64,000 bases of DNA from Nocardioides oleivorans (GCF_004137255.1 NZ_SDWT01000001.1:930001-994000); one strand, 5' to 3'; positions 15,705 to 25,538 are shown, counted from the first letter of the stretch. The notes: a model not told the origin generated them from the sequence alone. Made by a program: numbers and translations.

Positions 15705-16889
15705 ATGTCCGACCGCACGGCAGTGATCTCAGGAGCCAGCATCGCCGGCCTGTCGGCGGCGTACTGGCTCGCCTCCTCCGGCTGGGACGTCACCGTCATC
15801 GAGCGAGCACCCTCGTTCCGTGACGGCGGGCAGAACATCGACGTACGCGGTGTGGCCAAGGACGTCCTCGACCGGATGGGCCTGACCGAGGCGGTCCGCG
15901 CGCAGAACACCACCGAGACCGGGACCGTCATGGTCGACGACTCCGGCGACGTGGTCGCCGAGCTGCCGTTCGGCGGCGAGGACGGCGCCACGGCGGAGCT
16001 CGAGGTGCTGCGCGGCGACCTGGCGCGAGCGATCCTCGACCGACTGCCCGACGGCGTGGAGCTCGTCTTCGACGACGCCATCGAGGAGGTCCGTGACGAC
16101 GAGGTCGTCACCGCCGGCGGTCACCGCCTGCCCGCCGACCTCGTCGTCATCGCCGAAGGTGTGCGCTCCCGCACGCGCGACCGGCTGTTCGGCGACGAGG
16201 TCGAGAAGCGACCGCTGGGCGTCACGATGGTCTTCGGCACCATCCCCCGGCGGCCGAGCGACGACGACCGCTGGCGCTGGTTCACCACGACCGAGGGCCG
16301 CCAGGTGCACCTGCGCCCCGACAACCGCGGCACCACCCGCGCGATCCTCGCCTTCACCGACGACGACGGCCTGGCCGGCCTCGAGCACGGCGAGGCCATG
16401 GGCCTGCTGCGCGAGAGGTACGACGACGCCGGCTGGGAGGCGCCGCGTGTGCTCGACGAGCTGGCGACCTCGAGCGACGTGTACGTCGACGACCTGACGC
16501 AGGTCCGCGTCGGCACGTGGCACCGCGGCAACGTCGTCCTCACCGGCGACGCCGCGTGGTGCGTGACCCCGATGGGCGGCGGCGGGGCCTCGCTCGCCCT
16601 GACCAGTGGCTACGTCCTCGCGTCCTCCTTCAGCCAGCACCCCGACGACACGGCGGCCGCCATCGCGGCCTACGAGGACTGGATGCGGCCCCTGGTCGAG
16701 GACGCGCAGACGATGCCGCGGTGGGTGATCCCCTTCGCCTACCCGCAGTCCCGGGTGGGCGTCGCCGCGCGCCGGGTCGCCGACAAGGTCTTCACGGCCA
16801 AGGTGTTCGAGCCGGTGACCGCGAAGATCACCGCCATCGCGGAGACCGATCGCGAGCTGCCGCCCGCGCCGGTCGACGTACGCGACTAG
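15705..16889 (+). CDS. FAD-dependent monooxygenase (PHBH fold)
   Basis: A 394-residue flavoprotein of the class A aromatic hydroxylase type. The ADP-binding loop is SGASIAGLSAAYWLASSGW with an acidic residue after strand 2 (VIERAPS), the middle motif is VVIAEGVRSRTRDRLFG in place of DG, and the second FAD motif is LTGDAAWCVTPMGGGGASLA. These enzymes use NAD(P)H and O2 to hydroxylate aromatic or polyketide substrates; members of this subgroup also act on tetracycline-like compounds, but the substrate cannot be deduced. A GAAGGGAAG ribosome-binding site precedes ATG 15705. It is divergent from the SDR gene. Confidence 0.87.
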   Translation: MSDRTAVISGASIAGLSAAYWLASSGWDVTVIERAPSFRDGGQNIDVRGVAKDVLDRMGLTEAVRAQNTTETGTVMVDDSGDVVAELPFGGEDGATAELEVLRGDLARAILDRLPDGVELVFDDAIEEVRDDEVVTAGGHRLPADLVVIAEGVRSRTRDRLFGDEVEKRPLGVTMVFGTIPRRPSDDDRWRWFTTTEGRQVHLRPDNRGTTRAILAFTDDDGLAGLEHGEAMGLLRERYDDAGWEAPRVLDELATSSDVYVDDLTQVRVGTWHRGNVVLTGDAAWCVTPMGGGGASLALTSGYVLASSFSQHPDDTAAAIAAYEDWMRPLVEDAQTMPRWVIPFAYPQSRVGVAARRVADKVFTAKVFEPVTAKITAIAETDRELPPAPVDVRD

Positions 16890-16907
16890 CAGGACACCCG
16901 AGACGCA

Positions 16908-16924
16908 CACCGCTAGGGGCGGTG
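16908..16924. terminator. short hairpin after the FAD monooxygenase gene
   Basis: CACCGC and GCGGTG form a 6-bp stem around TAGGG, 19 bases after the stop. The stem is short and lacks a T-run, so the call is weak. The rest of 16925..17062 holds nothing recognisable. Confidence 0.3.
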
Positions 16925-17062
16925 ACAGCCCGGTGGGTCCGGGGTGACACTGGCCGTACCCCGCTGCACCCTGGTCGCGCGGCCGGCGGGTGGCAGCGTC
17001 CCACGGCCGTGCGGGACCCCGGCTGGCGTGATCCCCCCTAGACCGCCGGCCGGGGCGACCAG

Positions 17063-18706
17063 TCAGTCCAGGCGGGCGCGGTCGAAGCCGCTGCGCACGG
17101 CCTCGTCGGTGCGCTCGGTGTCGGCCTCGGTCGCACGCAGCTCGTCGGCGGCATGGCCGATCGCCTTGCCGCCGGTCCGCAGTCCCTCGGTGATGCCGGT
17201 GACGACCTTGCGCACGGCCTGCGCGAAGGTCGGCGCGTGCGGCACCTGGCCGAAGTCGCTGCCGGAGACCTCGATCCCGGCGACGTCCTCGGCGACCCGC
17301 AGCAGGCGGCGCGAGGGCCCGTCCAGCTCGGCCGCGACCCGCTTCGGGCCACCGGTGCCCATGACGAGCTCGCCCGACAGGCCCAGCGCGGAGAGCGGCG
17401 TGCTGGTCATGTGGCGGTTGGCCCACAGGTCGTCGTCGCCGTCGTCGTACTCGGTCGCACCGGACTCGTAGGTGACCACGATGTTGCCGTCGATCTCGAC
17501 GATTCCCTCGGCCATGTTGGGGAACTCGTAGGACTCGCGCGACCCGTCGTGGTCCTGGACGACGAGGGAGCTCTCGTTGCCGCGGCCGTGGGACGTGGCG
17601 AAGATGTACTCGCCGTCGCGGACCACGACGCCCTGGCACTTCGGCGGCGTGGTGACCTCGCGCTCGGGCATCTCGGTCCAGCCGCCCTTGCCGTCGGGCT
17701 TGTAGACGCTGAGCGTGCCGTCGCCCTTCTCGGTGAAGGTGCCGAGGTAGAGCAGCCCGTCGTGCATCGCGGAGTAGGACCCGCCGCTGTCGACCTCCTG
17801 CACCGACTGCGGCTGCACGGTCCCGCCGGCGCCGGCGGAGCGCATGTCGTCGAGGGAGTAGGTGTAGACCCTGCCCTTGTCGGTGACGTAGACGTTGTCG
17901 CCGTCGACCGTCACGCCGCCGGCGTGGCCGGGCGTGCCGAAGTCGGTGGGGTCCTCGTCGGGTCCCGCGGCCGGGACGACGCCGCCGAGGTTCACCTCGC
18001 CGACCTGCTGGCCGGTCACCTCGTCGATGAGCGCCATCACGGACGGGTCGCCGTCGCCCTTGTCGTAGTAGCCCTGGAGCAGCAGGCCCGTCTCCGGGTC
18101 GTAGCCGAGGCCCTGCGGGATGAGGCCGCGGCCGTCGCCCCACGCGCCGATGCTCGGGATCCGCGGGCCGAGCGAGCTGCCGTACTCGTCGAGCCAGTCC
18201 TCGTTGCGCCGCAGCCCCTCCTCGACCCACTCGCGGGCCTCGTCGCTCAGCTCGTCGAGGTCCTTGTCGTCGCCGGTGAGGACGGCGGTCGCGGCGCTGA
18301 GCCGGTTGTTGTACGTCGTCCCGGTGCGCAGCAGGAAGCCGTTGACCAGCCGGGCGAAGATCTCCTCCACCGGTCCGGGCAGCCCGCCCGGGCGCCGGCG
18401 CCACTGGCCGATCAGGTAGTCGGCGTTCTCCTCGCACCTGCTGTAGGCGTCGCCGGCGGTGGCGACCGCGGCGTGCGTGATCCCGAGGGCGACGTGGGTC
18501 TGCGCGACACCGGTGCGCAGCGTCCCGAGCCGGGCGGCGTAGGCGATGGCGGCGAGCCCCACCCAGTCCCGCACGACGCAGCCGGCGAGGTCCTCCTGCG
18601 CACGGTCGACGTCGAGCAGGGCGTCGTGGAGCGCCTCGGTGGCGGCCGTGATGGCCGCGGTGCTGCCGGCGGTGAGGCGGGCGTACTCGATCTCCGGGTC
18701 GGTCAT
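17063..18706 (-). CDS. WXG100-like N-terminal domain protein with propeller-like C-terminal region
   Basis: A 547-residue protein. Residues 1 to about 100 are all helical and include RDWVGLAAIAYAARLG, where a W-x-G turn is flanked by Ala-rich helices as in WXG100/ESX-type secretion substrates. From about residue 150 the sequence is beta-rich with repeated GGVTVDGDNVYVTDKGRVYTY- and DGLLYLGTFTEKGDG-like segments, resembling propeller blades, and a helical tail follows. No signal peptide is present, so if exported it would need a type VII-like route; no secretion genes are in the window. The ATG overlaps the stop of the lipoprotein gene (ATGA, 18703-18706), indicating coupling. The function is unknown. 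Confidence 0.7.
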   Translation of the reverse strand: MTDPEIEYARLTAGSTAAITAATEALHDALLDVDRAQEDLAGCVVRDWVGLAAIAYAARLGTLRTGVAQTHVALGITHAAVATAGDAYSRCEENADYLIGQWRRRPGGLPGPVEEIFARLVNGFLLRTGTTYNNRLSAATAVLTGDDKDLDELSDEAREWVEEGLRRNEDWLDEYGSSLGPRIPSIGAWGDGRGLIPQGLGYDPETGLLLQGYYDKGDGDPSVMALIDEVTGQQVGEVNLGGVVPAAGPDEDPTDFGTPGHAGGVTVDGDNVYVTDKGRVYTYSLDDMRSAGAGGTVQPQSVQEVDSGGSYSAMHDGLLYLGTFTEKGDGTLSVYKPDGKGGWTEMPEREVTTPPKCQGVVVRDGEYIFATSHGRGNESSLVVQDHDGSRESYEFPNMAEGIVEIDGNIVVTYESGATEYDDGDDDLWANRHMTSTPLSALGLSGELVMGTGGPKRVAAELDGPSRRLLRVAEDVAGIEVSGSDFGQVPHAPTFAQAVRKVVTGITEGLRTGGKAIGHAADELRATEADTERTDEAVRSGFDRARLD

Positions 18707-19701
18707 TCGCCGGCTCGCTTCAGGCCGAGGACGCTCGGGTCGGTCGCCCCGTTCGGGAAGCGGACGGTCTCCCCCGTCGAGGCGTCGTCGATGGTGCAGG
18801 TGCCGTCGGGGACGGTGCAGGCGAGCAGCGAGGAGGAGCCGTCCTCGAAGCCGGCGATGCCCACCACCGTGGTGTCGTCGGCCCAGAACTTGAACGTCTG
18901 TCGTGCCGCGTCCACCTCGAACGCGACCTCGGTGCCGTCGCTCCCGGTCACCTGGTCCTCGCCGTCGCCGGTGCTGTCGATCGTCCACTGCCCGTCGGGG
19001 CTCTCGGGCACTCCGGGCCGCGGGAGCTCGACACCCTCGGCGTCGGTCACCTCGCCGGTCGCGAGGTCGATGGCGAGCGTGGTGTCGACGGCGTCGACGT
19101 AGGCCGTCTCGTCGGTCATCTGCGCGATCCCGATCGGGATCTCCTCGTAGAGATCGGCCAGGTCGTCGTCGGCGGTGTCGCCCAGGCTCTCGGACGTGCG
19201 GACCACCTCGCGCCCCTCCTGGAGGTCGAGCACGACGACCTGCGCGAGGTGCGTGCCGTACTGGTCCTCCTCGCCCGACACCACGTCGACGCCCGCGAGG
19301 AACCGGCCGTCCGGCGAGGCGCGCAGGGTGTCGGCCTGGAGCTCGAGACCGGTGTCGACCGGCTCTGCGCCGGGCTTCGCGAACCAGATCGCGCCGCTCG
19401 CCGGGCTGTCGACCGCGGCGTCGCTCGCGCTCTCCGCCTCGACGAAGAAGATGCCGTCACCGGCCACGACGTACGACGACGTCGGCCCGCCGAGCTCGAC
19501 CTCGGTGCCGTCCGAGAGGTGTACGTCGCCGGAGGACTCCCAGATGAGGGGTGCGGTCTCGACGGGTGCGGTGCTGGTGAGCCAGTCGCCGCTCGGCTCG
19601 TCCGGCTCGCCGCCCTCGCTCGTGTCATCCGTGCCGCAGCCGGCCAGCGTCATCGCCAGCGCCACTGCTGCGGCCGTCCCCCACACCTTCACGTCTGGCA
19701 T
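18703..19701 (-). CDS. propeller-like lipoprotein
   Basis: A 332-residue predicted lipoprotein: a short basic start, a hydrophobic stretch and the lipobox MTLAGC. The mature part is acidic and beta-rich, with WD40/PQQ-like phrases such as LRASPDGRFLAGVDV and ESPDGQWTIDS, consistent with a beta-propeller on the outer membrane face. No enzymatic motif is seen. A start nine bases later (GTG 19692) has a CAGGAT hexamer seven bases upstream and would fit the local leaderless pattern; both starts keep the signal peptide. It is transcribed ahead of, and translationally coupled to, the WXG-like gene, so the two products probably work together. Confidence 0.75.
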   Translation of the reverse strand: MPDVKVWGTAAAVALAMTLAGCGTDDTSEGGEPDEPSGDWLTSTAPVETAPLIWESSGDVHLSDGTEVELGGPTSSYVVAGDGIFFVEAESASDAAVDSPASGAIWFAKPGAEPVDTGLELQADTLRASPDGRFLAGVDVVSGEEDQYGTHLAQVVVLDLQEGREVVRTSESLGDTADDDLADLYEEIPIGIAQMTDETAYVDAVDTTLAIDLATGEVTDAEGVELPRPGVPESPDGQWTIDSTGDGEDQVTGSDGTEVAFEVDAARQTFKFWADDTTVVGIAGFEDGSSSLLACTVPDGTCTIDDASTGETVRFPNGATDPSVLGLKRAGE

Positions 19702-19810
19702 CCTGCCCCACGGACCGAGGTGTCAATCCTCGATCGCTTGGCTCTCTCAGGCACGGACACCTCGCGGCTGCGCCCGGGTCTCGGTGCATCTCGCCTGACC
19801 GCGACCGCGA

Positions 19811-20845
19811 TCAGCCGACGGTCGAGGTGCGGGCCACGAGCTCGGGGGTGAACAGCACCTGTCGGTGCTCGTGGTCGTCGTTGGCTGCCTCGTCGACCAC
19901 CATCTCGGCTGCGGTACGGCCGAGGTCCTGGCGAGGTTGCCTCACTGAGGTGAGGGGGACCGCGGCGGCTGCGGCGAAGTCGATGTCGTCGTACCCCACG
20001 ATCGCGAGGTCGTCGGGGACGCGCATGCCGGTCGAGGTGGCGTGTTGGAGCAGACCGAGCGCCAGCAGGTCGTTGGCGCAGAACGCCGCGGTCGGCCGTC
20101 GGCGCGCGGAGAGGCCCGCGATGCGCTCACCTGCACCTCGGCCCTCGCCGAAGCTCATGGTGCGGGTGGGGATCACCAGGAGGTCGTCCGAGTCCATCCC
20201 GGCGTCGTGCCATGCCTCCCGCGCACCTTCGAGGCGCTCGCGGACCTGGCCGAGCGACTCGGGTCCGCCGACGAAGGCCACTCGTTCGTGTCCGCGGCCG
20301 ATGAGGTGCTCGATCGCGAGCCGGCCGCCCAGCAGCTCGTCGACAGCGACGGTGCAGAAGTCGCTGCCGGGGCGGGTGCGGTCCACGATGACCACAGGTG
20401 TGCCGCTCGCGGCTGCCTGGAGCAGTGCCGGCGAGGCGGGGTCGACCGGCGTGATGAGGATGCCGGCCACGCGTTGCTCGCGCAGGTGTGCGAGGTAGGC
20501 GGCCTCCCGGCCGGCTCTGTTGCCGCTGTTGCACAAGAACATGGACAGCTTCTCCGCCTCGGCGGTGGCCTCCATGCTCTGGGCGACGTCGGTGAAGAAC
20601 GGGTTCGTCGCGTCCAACATGATGTAGGCCAGGGTGCGGCTGTCGCCGCCCCTCAGCATGCGTGCGGACTCGTTGCGGACGAACCCGAGCTCGCTCATCG
20701 CGGTCTGCACACGCGTGACGTTCGACGGCGAGACACGGTGCGGTCGGTTCAGCACGTTCGACACGGTGCCTGTCGACACGCCGGCACGCACCGCTACGTC
20801 CCTGATGGAGGCGACGGGCGTCACCTCGTGCAGCGAGTCGACCAT
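19811..20845 (-). CDS. LacI family transcriptional regulator
   Basis: A 344-residue LacI-type repressor. The helix-turn-helix and hinge are seen at residues 13-35 (SIRDVAVRAGVSTGTVSNVL), followed by a periplasmic-binding-protein-like sugar domain (AYIMLDATNPFFTDVAQ, then VDRTRPGSDFCTVAVDE and AIVGYDDIDFAAAAAVPLTSVRQP). It is divergent from the giant alpha-L-rhamnosidase gene, with two TGAAACG-type half-palindromes between them, so it most likely represses rhamnoside use and itself until a sugar inducer binds. An AAAGGA ribosome-binding site precedes ATG 20845. The inducer identity is inference. Confidence 0.93.
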   Translation of the reverse strand: MVDSLHEVTPVASIRDVAVRAGVSTGTVSNVLNRPHRVSPSNVTRVQTAMSELGFVRNESARMLRGGDSRTLAYIMLDATNPFFTDVAQSMEATAEAEKLSMFLCNSGNRAGREAAYLAHLREQRVAGILITPVDPASPALLQAAASGTPVVIVDRTRPGSDFCTVAVDELLGGRLAIEHLIGRGHERVAFVGGPESLGQVRERLEGAREAWHDAGMDSDDLLVIPTRTMSFGEGRGAGERIAGLSARRRPTAAFCANDLLALGLLQHATSTGMRVPDDLAIVGYDDIDFAAAAAVPLTSVRQPRQDLGRTAAEMVVDEAANDDHEHRQVLFTPELVARTSTVG

Positions 20846-20854
20846 CTAGTCCTT

Positions 20855-20867
20855 TGAAACGTGCTCA
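20855..20867. promoter_or_regulatory. LacI-type operator half (O1)
   Basis: TGAAACGTGCTCA matches the left half of the LacI-family consensus TGAAACGTTTCA exactly and the right half poorly. It lies ten bases before the lacI start, in a position suited to autoregulation. Confidence 0.35.
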
Positions 20868-20975
20868 TCGCACCGTGGGGCTGCGCGGCCGGGTGGCTGC
20901 GCCGGATCGCGACGATAGACCGCAGGCTCCGCCGGCGGGAGGGGCAGAGGAAGACATGACTGATCTCAGTCAACT

Positions 20976-20987
20976 TGAAGCGTTTCA
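20976..20987. promoter_or_regulatory. LacI-type operator (O2)
   Basis: TGAAGCGTTTCA differs from the palindrome TGAAACGTTTCA at one position. It lies 201 bases before the rhamnosidase start and is the better of the two operator candidates. Confidence 0.5.
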
Positions 20988-21188
20988 CTGGACTGCGGCG
21001 CGAGCCGGTACCTACGTTGTGACCGCCGTCACTGCCCGTTGCAGAGTCCACCGATGGTGGGGCGCCGGGGCGTTGTGACGGCACTGGAGACGAGGGCTCC
21101 GAGGTCCCTCGGTCGCGCCTCCGTCCCGGTGCTTCGAGGAGGTCATCCGTCGTGCGATGACCCCTACCCCGCACTCGAAAGGGTCAAC

Positions 21189-24100
21189 ATGAAGAGGAAG
21201 AAGTCCACCAGCCTGGTGGCCGCGCTGGGGTTGTCCCTGGCGCTGGGGTCGACGGCCGCCGTCGTCGTCCCGTCGTTCGTCGCAGCACAGGCCGCCACGA
21301 GCGCGCAGGTGTCGATCTCCGGGTTGGAGGTCAACCACCTGGTCGAGCCGGACGGGGTGTTCGGCATCGACGACCCCAAGCCGGTCTTCTGCTGGGGCTT
21401 CGACTCCAACGTCGTCGGCTCGAAGCAGGAGTCCTACCGCATCGAGGTCTCGACCTCGCGCGCCTTCGACAAGGTCGTGTGGGACTCGGGCGTCGTCGAC
21501 TCCGACGAGACCACCGACATCTCCTACGGCAGCACCGGCACGGCGCAGAAGCTGCGCCCTGAGACCGACTACTTCTGGCGCGTCACGGCCGTCGACAACC
21601 GCGGCGTGTCCACCACCTCCGAGACCGGCATGTTCGCCACCGGCCTGATGAACTCGAAGATCGGGGCCTGGGACGGGGCCCAGTGGGTCGGCAACGACGA
21701 CGTCCGCCTGGACGCGAAGTCGACGATGATGTTCGACGTGAACGCCAGGTTCACCATCAACGCCGGCGACAACGCCTCGTTCATCTTCGGGGCCAACGAC
21801 CCCCGCCTGACCAGTGACTTCCGCAACGTCTACGGCGGTCCGGGTGGCGAGAACTTCATCCGCTTCGAGCTCGACCTCTCCGGCGTGACGGCTGACCCGG
21901 CCACCAACACCGGCGGCGTGGTCAACCTGTACCGCAAGGGCTACCACAAGACCGACAACGTCAACGGCGACCCGAACGTCATGCCGTACAAGTCGGTGCG
22001 ACTGGTCGACAGCACCGCTGCAGCGGTCAGGACCCTCTTCACCCCGGGCAACAAGAACGCCGAGCACGCGCTGCGCATCCAGGGCAACGCCAGCGTGATG
22101 ACCTACACCATCGACGGCGTCGCACTGACCGGGTTCACCGGCAGCACGATGACGATCGGCGCCGGCCGTCCCGCGCAGAACAACAACCTCAACGTCACGC
22201 CGAACTCGACCATCGACTCGGCCGGCGTGCACACCTTCCGCACGGGCAACAACTTCAACACCTTCCCGAACCTGGACGAGGTCGGCTTCTCGGTGAAGAA
22301 CGTCGGCGACGACGTCACCGTCACCGACTACAAGATCGTGGACGTCGCGCAGAGCTCCAAGCGGACCCTGTTCGACTCGACGACCCCGACGAGCTACGGC
22401 ATCTTCTCGGCCCTGCCGAGCTCCGGCATCACCACCACGGGCAACGCGATCCGCGTGCGTCCGACGGCCGCAGCCCAGCTCGGCCCGAAGTACGCCGACC
22501 CGAGCCACACCGGCCAGACCCAGGTGCGCTCGGAGTTCCGCCTCAACACGAGCAAGGACATCGCCAAGGCCCGCCTCTACGTCACCGCGCAGGGCGCCTA
22601 CGAGATGTTCATCAACGGCGACCGCGTGAGTGAGGACTACCTGAACCCGGGCATGTCCACCTTCGCGAAGACGCTGAACTACAACGCCTACGACGTCACC
22701 GGCATGCTCGACAACGGGTCCAACGCCATGGGCGCCATGCTCGGCGCCGGCTTCTACACCGGCCACATGACGTTCACCCCGGGCAACAAGGACATGTTCG
22801 GTGAGAACGAGGCGCTGCTGGCGAAGATGGTCGTCACCTACGCCGACGGCACCACCCAGACGGTCGTCACGGACCCGTCGACGTGGAAGGCCTACACCGA
22901 CGGACCGAACCGCTACGCCGACAACTTCCAGGGTGTCGTCTACGACGCCGGCAAGGAAGCCAACCTCTCCGGCTGGACCACCACGGGGTACACGAACGCC
23001 AAGCTGGCCAAGTGGGCTCCGGCGGACGTGATCCCGCTCAAGGCCGGGCTGAACCCGGAGATCATCGCGCGCCAGGACCGCCCGGTCCGCGAGGTCGAGC
23101 GACTGACGGCCAAGCGGGTCCTCACCACCCACAGCGCTGACTCCACGACGTACACCTACGACATGGGCGTCAACATGGTCGGCGTCCCGTCGGTCACCAT
23201 CCCCCAGGGTTCGCTCCAGGCCGGCGACGAGGTCGTCTTCCGCTTCGGCGAGACCATCTACCCGGGCAACAGCGACTCCCCGAACACGATGTGGCCCGGT
23301 GGCGACCCTCGCAACCCGACGATGGTGTCGTACTCCAGCATCTACGGCCCCAACGGGACCTACCGCCCCGGCGTGGCCGGTCGCATCCTGACCGACTCCT
23401 ACCGGGCAGCGCTGGCCCTGGACCGCTACAAGGCATCTGCGGCCGACGCCAACCGCGACGTGGTCATCACGCCGAACTTCACGTTCCGTGGCTACCAGTA
23501 CATCGAGATCACGGTCCCGCGCCGCACCACGGCGCTGCCGCTCGAGAACGTGGAGGGCATCGTCCTGTCGTCGATCGACGCACCGGAGGGCACCTACGAG
23601 GCGACCACCAGCGACGACAACTACACCGGCAGGCTGGCCAACCAGTTCTTCAAGAACGCCCAGCGCAGCCAGCTCGGCAACTTCTTCTCGCTGCCGACCG
23701 ACTGCCCCCAGCGCAACGAGCGCATGGGCTGGACCGGTGACCTGCAGGCCTACGCCCGCTCGGCCACGTACAACTCCAGCGACACCCAGGCGTTCCTGCG
23801 CCAGTGGCTCATCGCGCTGCGTGACGCCCAGGGTGTCAACGGCGGCATCGGCGACACCGTGCCGATCATCAGCCTGACCGGCGACCGCGGCACCAACTAC
23901 CCGCAGTCCCCGACCTGGGAGGGCGCGGTCGCGCAGGCGCCGTGGCAGCTCTACACCCAGTACGGCGACACCCAGGTGATCCGGGAGAACTTCCCGACCA
24001 TCAAGAAGTGGCTCGACAGCTACCTCGCCAATGGCGGCGCCCTGAGCCCGGACTACCCCGGACTCACCAGCCGCACGTCCGGCAACGCCGACCACATCAG

Positions 24101-25538
24101 CATGGACGCCAACACCCAGGCGCACATGGTCGGCCAGTCGATGTACCTCTACTACCTCGACATCTCCTCCAAGATGGCGGACATCATCGGTGACAGCGCC
24201 TACGCGGAGACCCTGCGCCAGCGCTACACCCAGGGCGTGGACAGCTTCAACCGGCTCTACGTCGACCCGCAGACCGGCTTCACGCTCAACGCCACCCCCG
24301 GTGCGAACCTGGTGGCCGGCCGGACCCTGCAGGACTCGCAGGCCTCCTACGCCACGCCGCTCGCGCTGGACCTGTTCAGCGACACCATGAAGGTCCAGGT
24401 CGGACCGAACGCAGGCCTGACCTACAAGGAGTTCGCGACCAAGCGGCTCGGCGAGCTCATCGCCGACCCGGCGAAGAGCAACAACGGCAACGGTCCGCTG
24501 GCCGGCACCGGCAACTTCTCCGGCGGCCAGGCCAGCAACAAGCCGTACACCATCACCACCGGCTTCAACGGCACGCCGAACATCCTGCCGGCGCTGACGA
24601 AGAACGGCGACTCCGAGACGGCCTACAAGCTGTTCAGCAACGACGAGTTCGCCAGCTGGCTCTACCCGGTCACCCTGGGTGCGACCTCGATGTGGGAGCT
24701 GTGGAACTCCTACGAGCGCGGTCTCGGCCAGGGCGGCGACAGCACGATGAACTCGCAGAACCACTTCGCGCTGGGCGCCTCCCAGGCCTGGATGTACGAG
24801 TACCAGCTCGGCATCACCTCCGACGGCGCCAAGGGCTACCGCGAGTTCGTCCTGCAGCCGACGCCCGGCGGCGAGTTCACCTCGCTCAAGGGCAGCGTGG
24901 ACTCCACCTACGGCGAGATCGACTCGGCCTGGACCGCCTCCGGCGGGAAGCTGACGTCGTACGCGACCACGGTGCCGTCCAACACGACGGCCACGCTCTA
25001 CCTCCCGGTGGAGGGTGAGGTCACCGCGGCCGACATCTCCGGCGCCACGTTCGAGGGCATGGACAAGCGCAACAACATCAACGTCGCGAAGTTCACCCTC
25101 GACGCCGGCGGCTACGAGTTCAGCGTCGACGGCAGCACCGTCAAGGTCGCCCTCGTGGACGGCTGGGTCGTCGACGAGGACACCACTCCCACCGGGGAGC
25201 CCACGCCGACGACCACGCCGACCGCCACGCCGACGCCGACCACCAACCCGACTCCGACCACCACCCCGACCCCCGTCGTGGAGCCGAAGGTGACGGTCAA
25301 GTCCAAGGTGGGGGCCGGGAAGAAGCTCAAGGTCCGCATCCGTGACCTGTCGGTGAACAAGGTGAGCATCACCCTGGCCGGCAAGAAGCTGGGCACGGTG
25401 AAGGTCAAGGACGGCAAGGTCTCGGTCACCGTGACCGTGCCGAAGAACCTGTCGGGCAAGAAGGTCCTGCGGGTCCTGGACCGCAAGGGAGAGGTACTGC
25501 TCCAGACCACGGTCCGGGTGGTGAGGAAGGCGGCCTAG
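21189..25538 (+). CDS. secreted multidomain GH78 alpha-L-rhamnosidase
   Basis: A 1449-residue secreted glycoside hydrolase that removes terminal alpha-L-rhamnose from plant or microbial glycans. A Sec signal peptide (MKRKKSTSLVAALGL, ending near AQAA) is followed by an Fn3-like domain (about 40-155), a beta-sandwich insert with GDNASFIFGANDPR (about 160-390), the Bac_rhamnosid_N sandwich (LYVTAQGAYEMFINGDRV, about 465), and the (alpha/alpha)6 catalytic barrel. The hallmark DCPQRNERMGWTGD starts at Asp838, giving Glu844 as general acid by analogy with the Streptomyces avermitilis enzyme. A Thr/Pro linker (about 1336-1362) leads to a C-terminal Ig-like Lys/Val-rich domain. There is no LPxTG anchor. 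ATG 21189 has a GAAAGG ribosome-binding site. The LacI gene and a downstream two-component system are neighbours. Confidence 0.93.
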   Translation: MKRKKSTSLVAALGLSLALGSTAAVVVPSFVAAQAATSAQVSISGLEVNHLVEPDGVFGIDDPKPVFCWGFDSNVVGSKQESYRIEVSTSRAFDKVVWDSGVVDSDETTDISYGSTGTAQKLRPETDYFWRVTAVDNRGVSTTSETGMFATGLMNSKIGAWDGAQWVGNDDVRLDAKSTMMFDVNARFTINAGDNASFIFGANDPRLTSDFRNVYGGPGGENFIRFELDLSGVTADPATNTGGVVNLYRKGYHKTDNVNGDPNVMPYKSVRLVDSTAAAVRTLFTPGNKNAEHALRIQGNASVMTYTIDGVALTGFTGSTMTIGAGRPAQNNNLNVTPNSTIDSAGVHTFRTGNNFNTFPNLDEVGFSVKNVGDDVTVTDYKIVDVAQSSKRTLFDSTTPTSYGIFSALPSSGITTTGNAIRVRPTAAAQLGPKYADPSHTGQTQVRSEFRLNTSKDIAKARLYVTAQGAYEMFINGDRVSEDYLNPGMSTFAKTLNYNAYDVTGMLDNGSNAMGAMLGAGFYTGHMTFTPGNKDMFGENEALLAKMVVTYADGTTQTVVTDPSTWKAYTDGPNRYADNFQGVVYDAGKEANLSGWTTTGYTNAKLAKWAPADVIPLKAGLNPEIIARQDRPVREVERLTAKRVLTTHSADSTTYTYDMGVNMVGVPSVTIPQGSLQAGDEVVFRFGETIYPGNSDSPNTMWPGGDPRNPTMVSYSSIYGPNGTYRPGVAGRILTDSYRAALALDRYKASAADANRDVVITPNFTFRGYQYIEITVPRRTTALPLENVEGIVLSSIDAPEGTYEATTSDDNYTGRLANQFFKNAQRSQLGNFFSLPTDCPQRNERMGWTGDLQAYARSATYNSSDTQAFLRQWLIALRDAQGVNGGIGDTVPIISLTGDRGTNYPQSPTWEGAVAQAPWQLYTQYGDTQVIRENFPTIKKWLDSYLANGGALSPDYPGLTSRTSGNADHISMDANTQAHMVGQSMYLYYLDISSKMADIIGDSAYAETLRQRYTQGVDSFNRLYVDPQTGFTLNATPGANLVAGRTLQDSQASYATPLALDLFSDTMKVQVGPNAGLTYKEFATKRLGELIADPAKSNNGNGPLAGTGNFSGGQASNKPYTITTGFNGTPNILPALTKNGDSETAYKLFSNDEFASWLYPVTLGATSMWELWNSYERGLGQGGDSTMNSQNHFALGASQAWMYEYQLGITSDGAKGYREFVLQPTPGGEFTSLKGSVDSTYGEIDSAWTASGGKLTSYATTVPSNTTATLYLPVEGEVTAADISGATFEGMDKRNNINVAKFTLDAGGYEFSVDGSTVKVALVDGWVVDEDTTPTGEPTPTTTPTATPTPTTNPTPTTTPTPVVEPKVTVKSKVGAGKKLKVRIRDLSVNKVSITLAGKKLGTVKVKDGKVSVTVTVPKNLSGKKVLRVLDRKGEVLLQTTVRVVRKAA

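Larger units (their letters stand above)
20846..21188. other. divergent LacI/rhamnosidase regulatory region
   Basis: This 343-base stretch holds no gene. It contains two LacI-type operator candidates (20855-20867 and 20976-20987) and, near its right end, a GAAAGG ribosome-binding site (21178-21183) for the rhamnosidase ATG 21189. No clear -10/-35 pair could be assigned with confidence. Confidence 0.6.

Noticed and set aside
15729..18437. 902-residue minus-strand frame
   Set aside because: It crosses the real monooxygenase gene and the WXG-like gene in wrong frames with Arg/Pro-rich translation.
21012..24764. 1250-residue open frame on the minus strand
   Set aside because: It lies wholly antisense to the rhamnosidase, which has a signal peptide and GH78 motifs; the antisense product is Val/Gly/Arg-rich filler typical of high-GC shadow frames.
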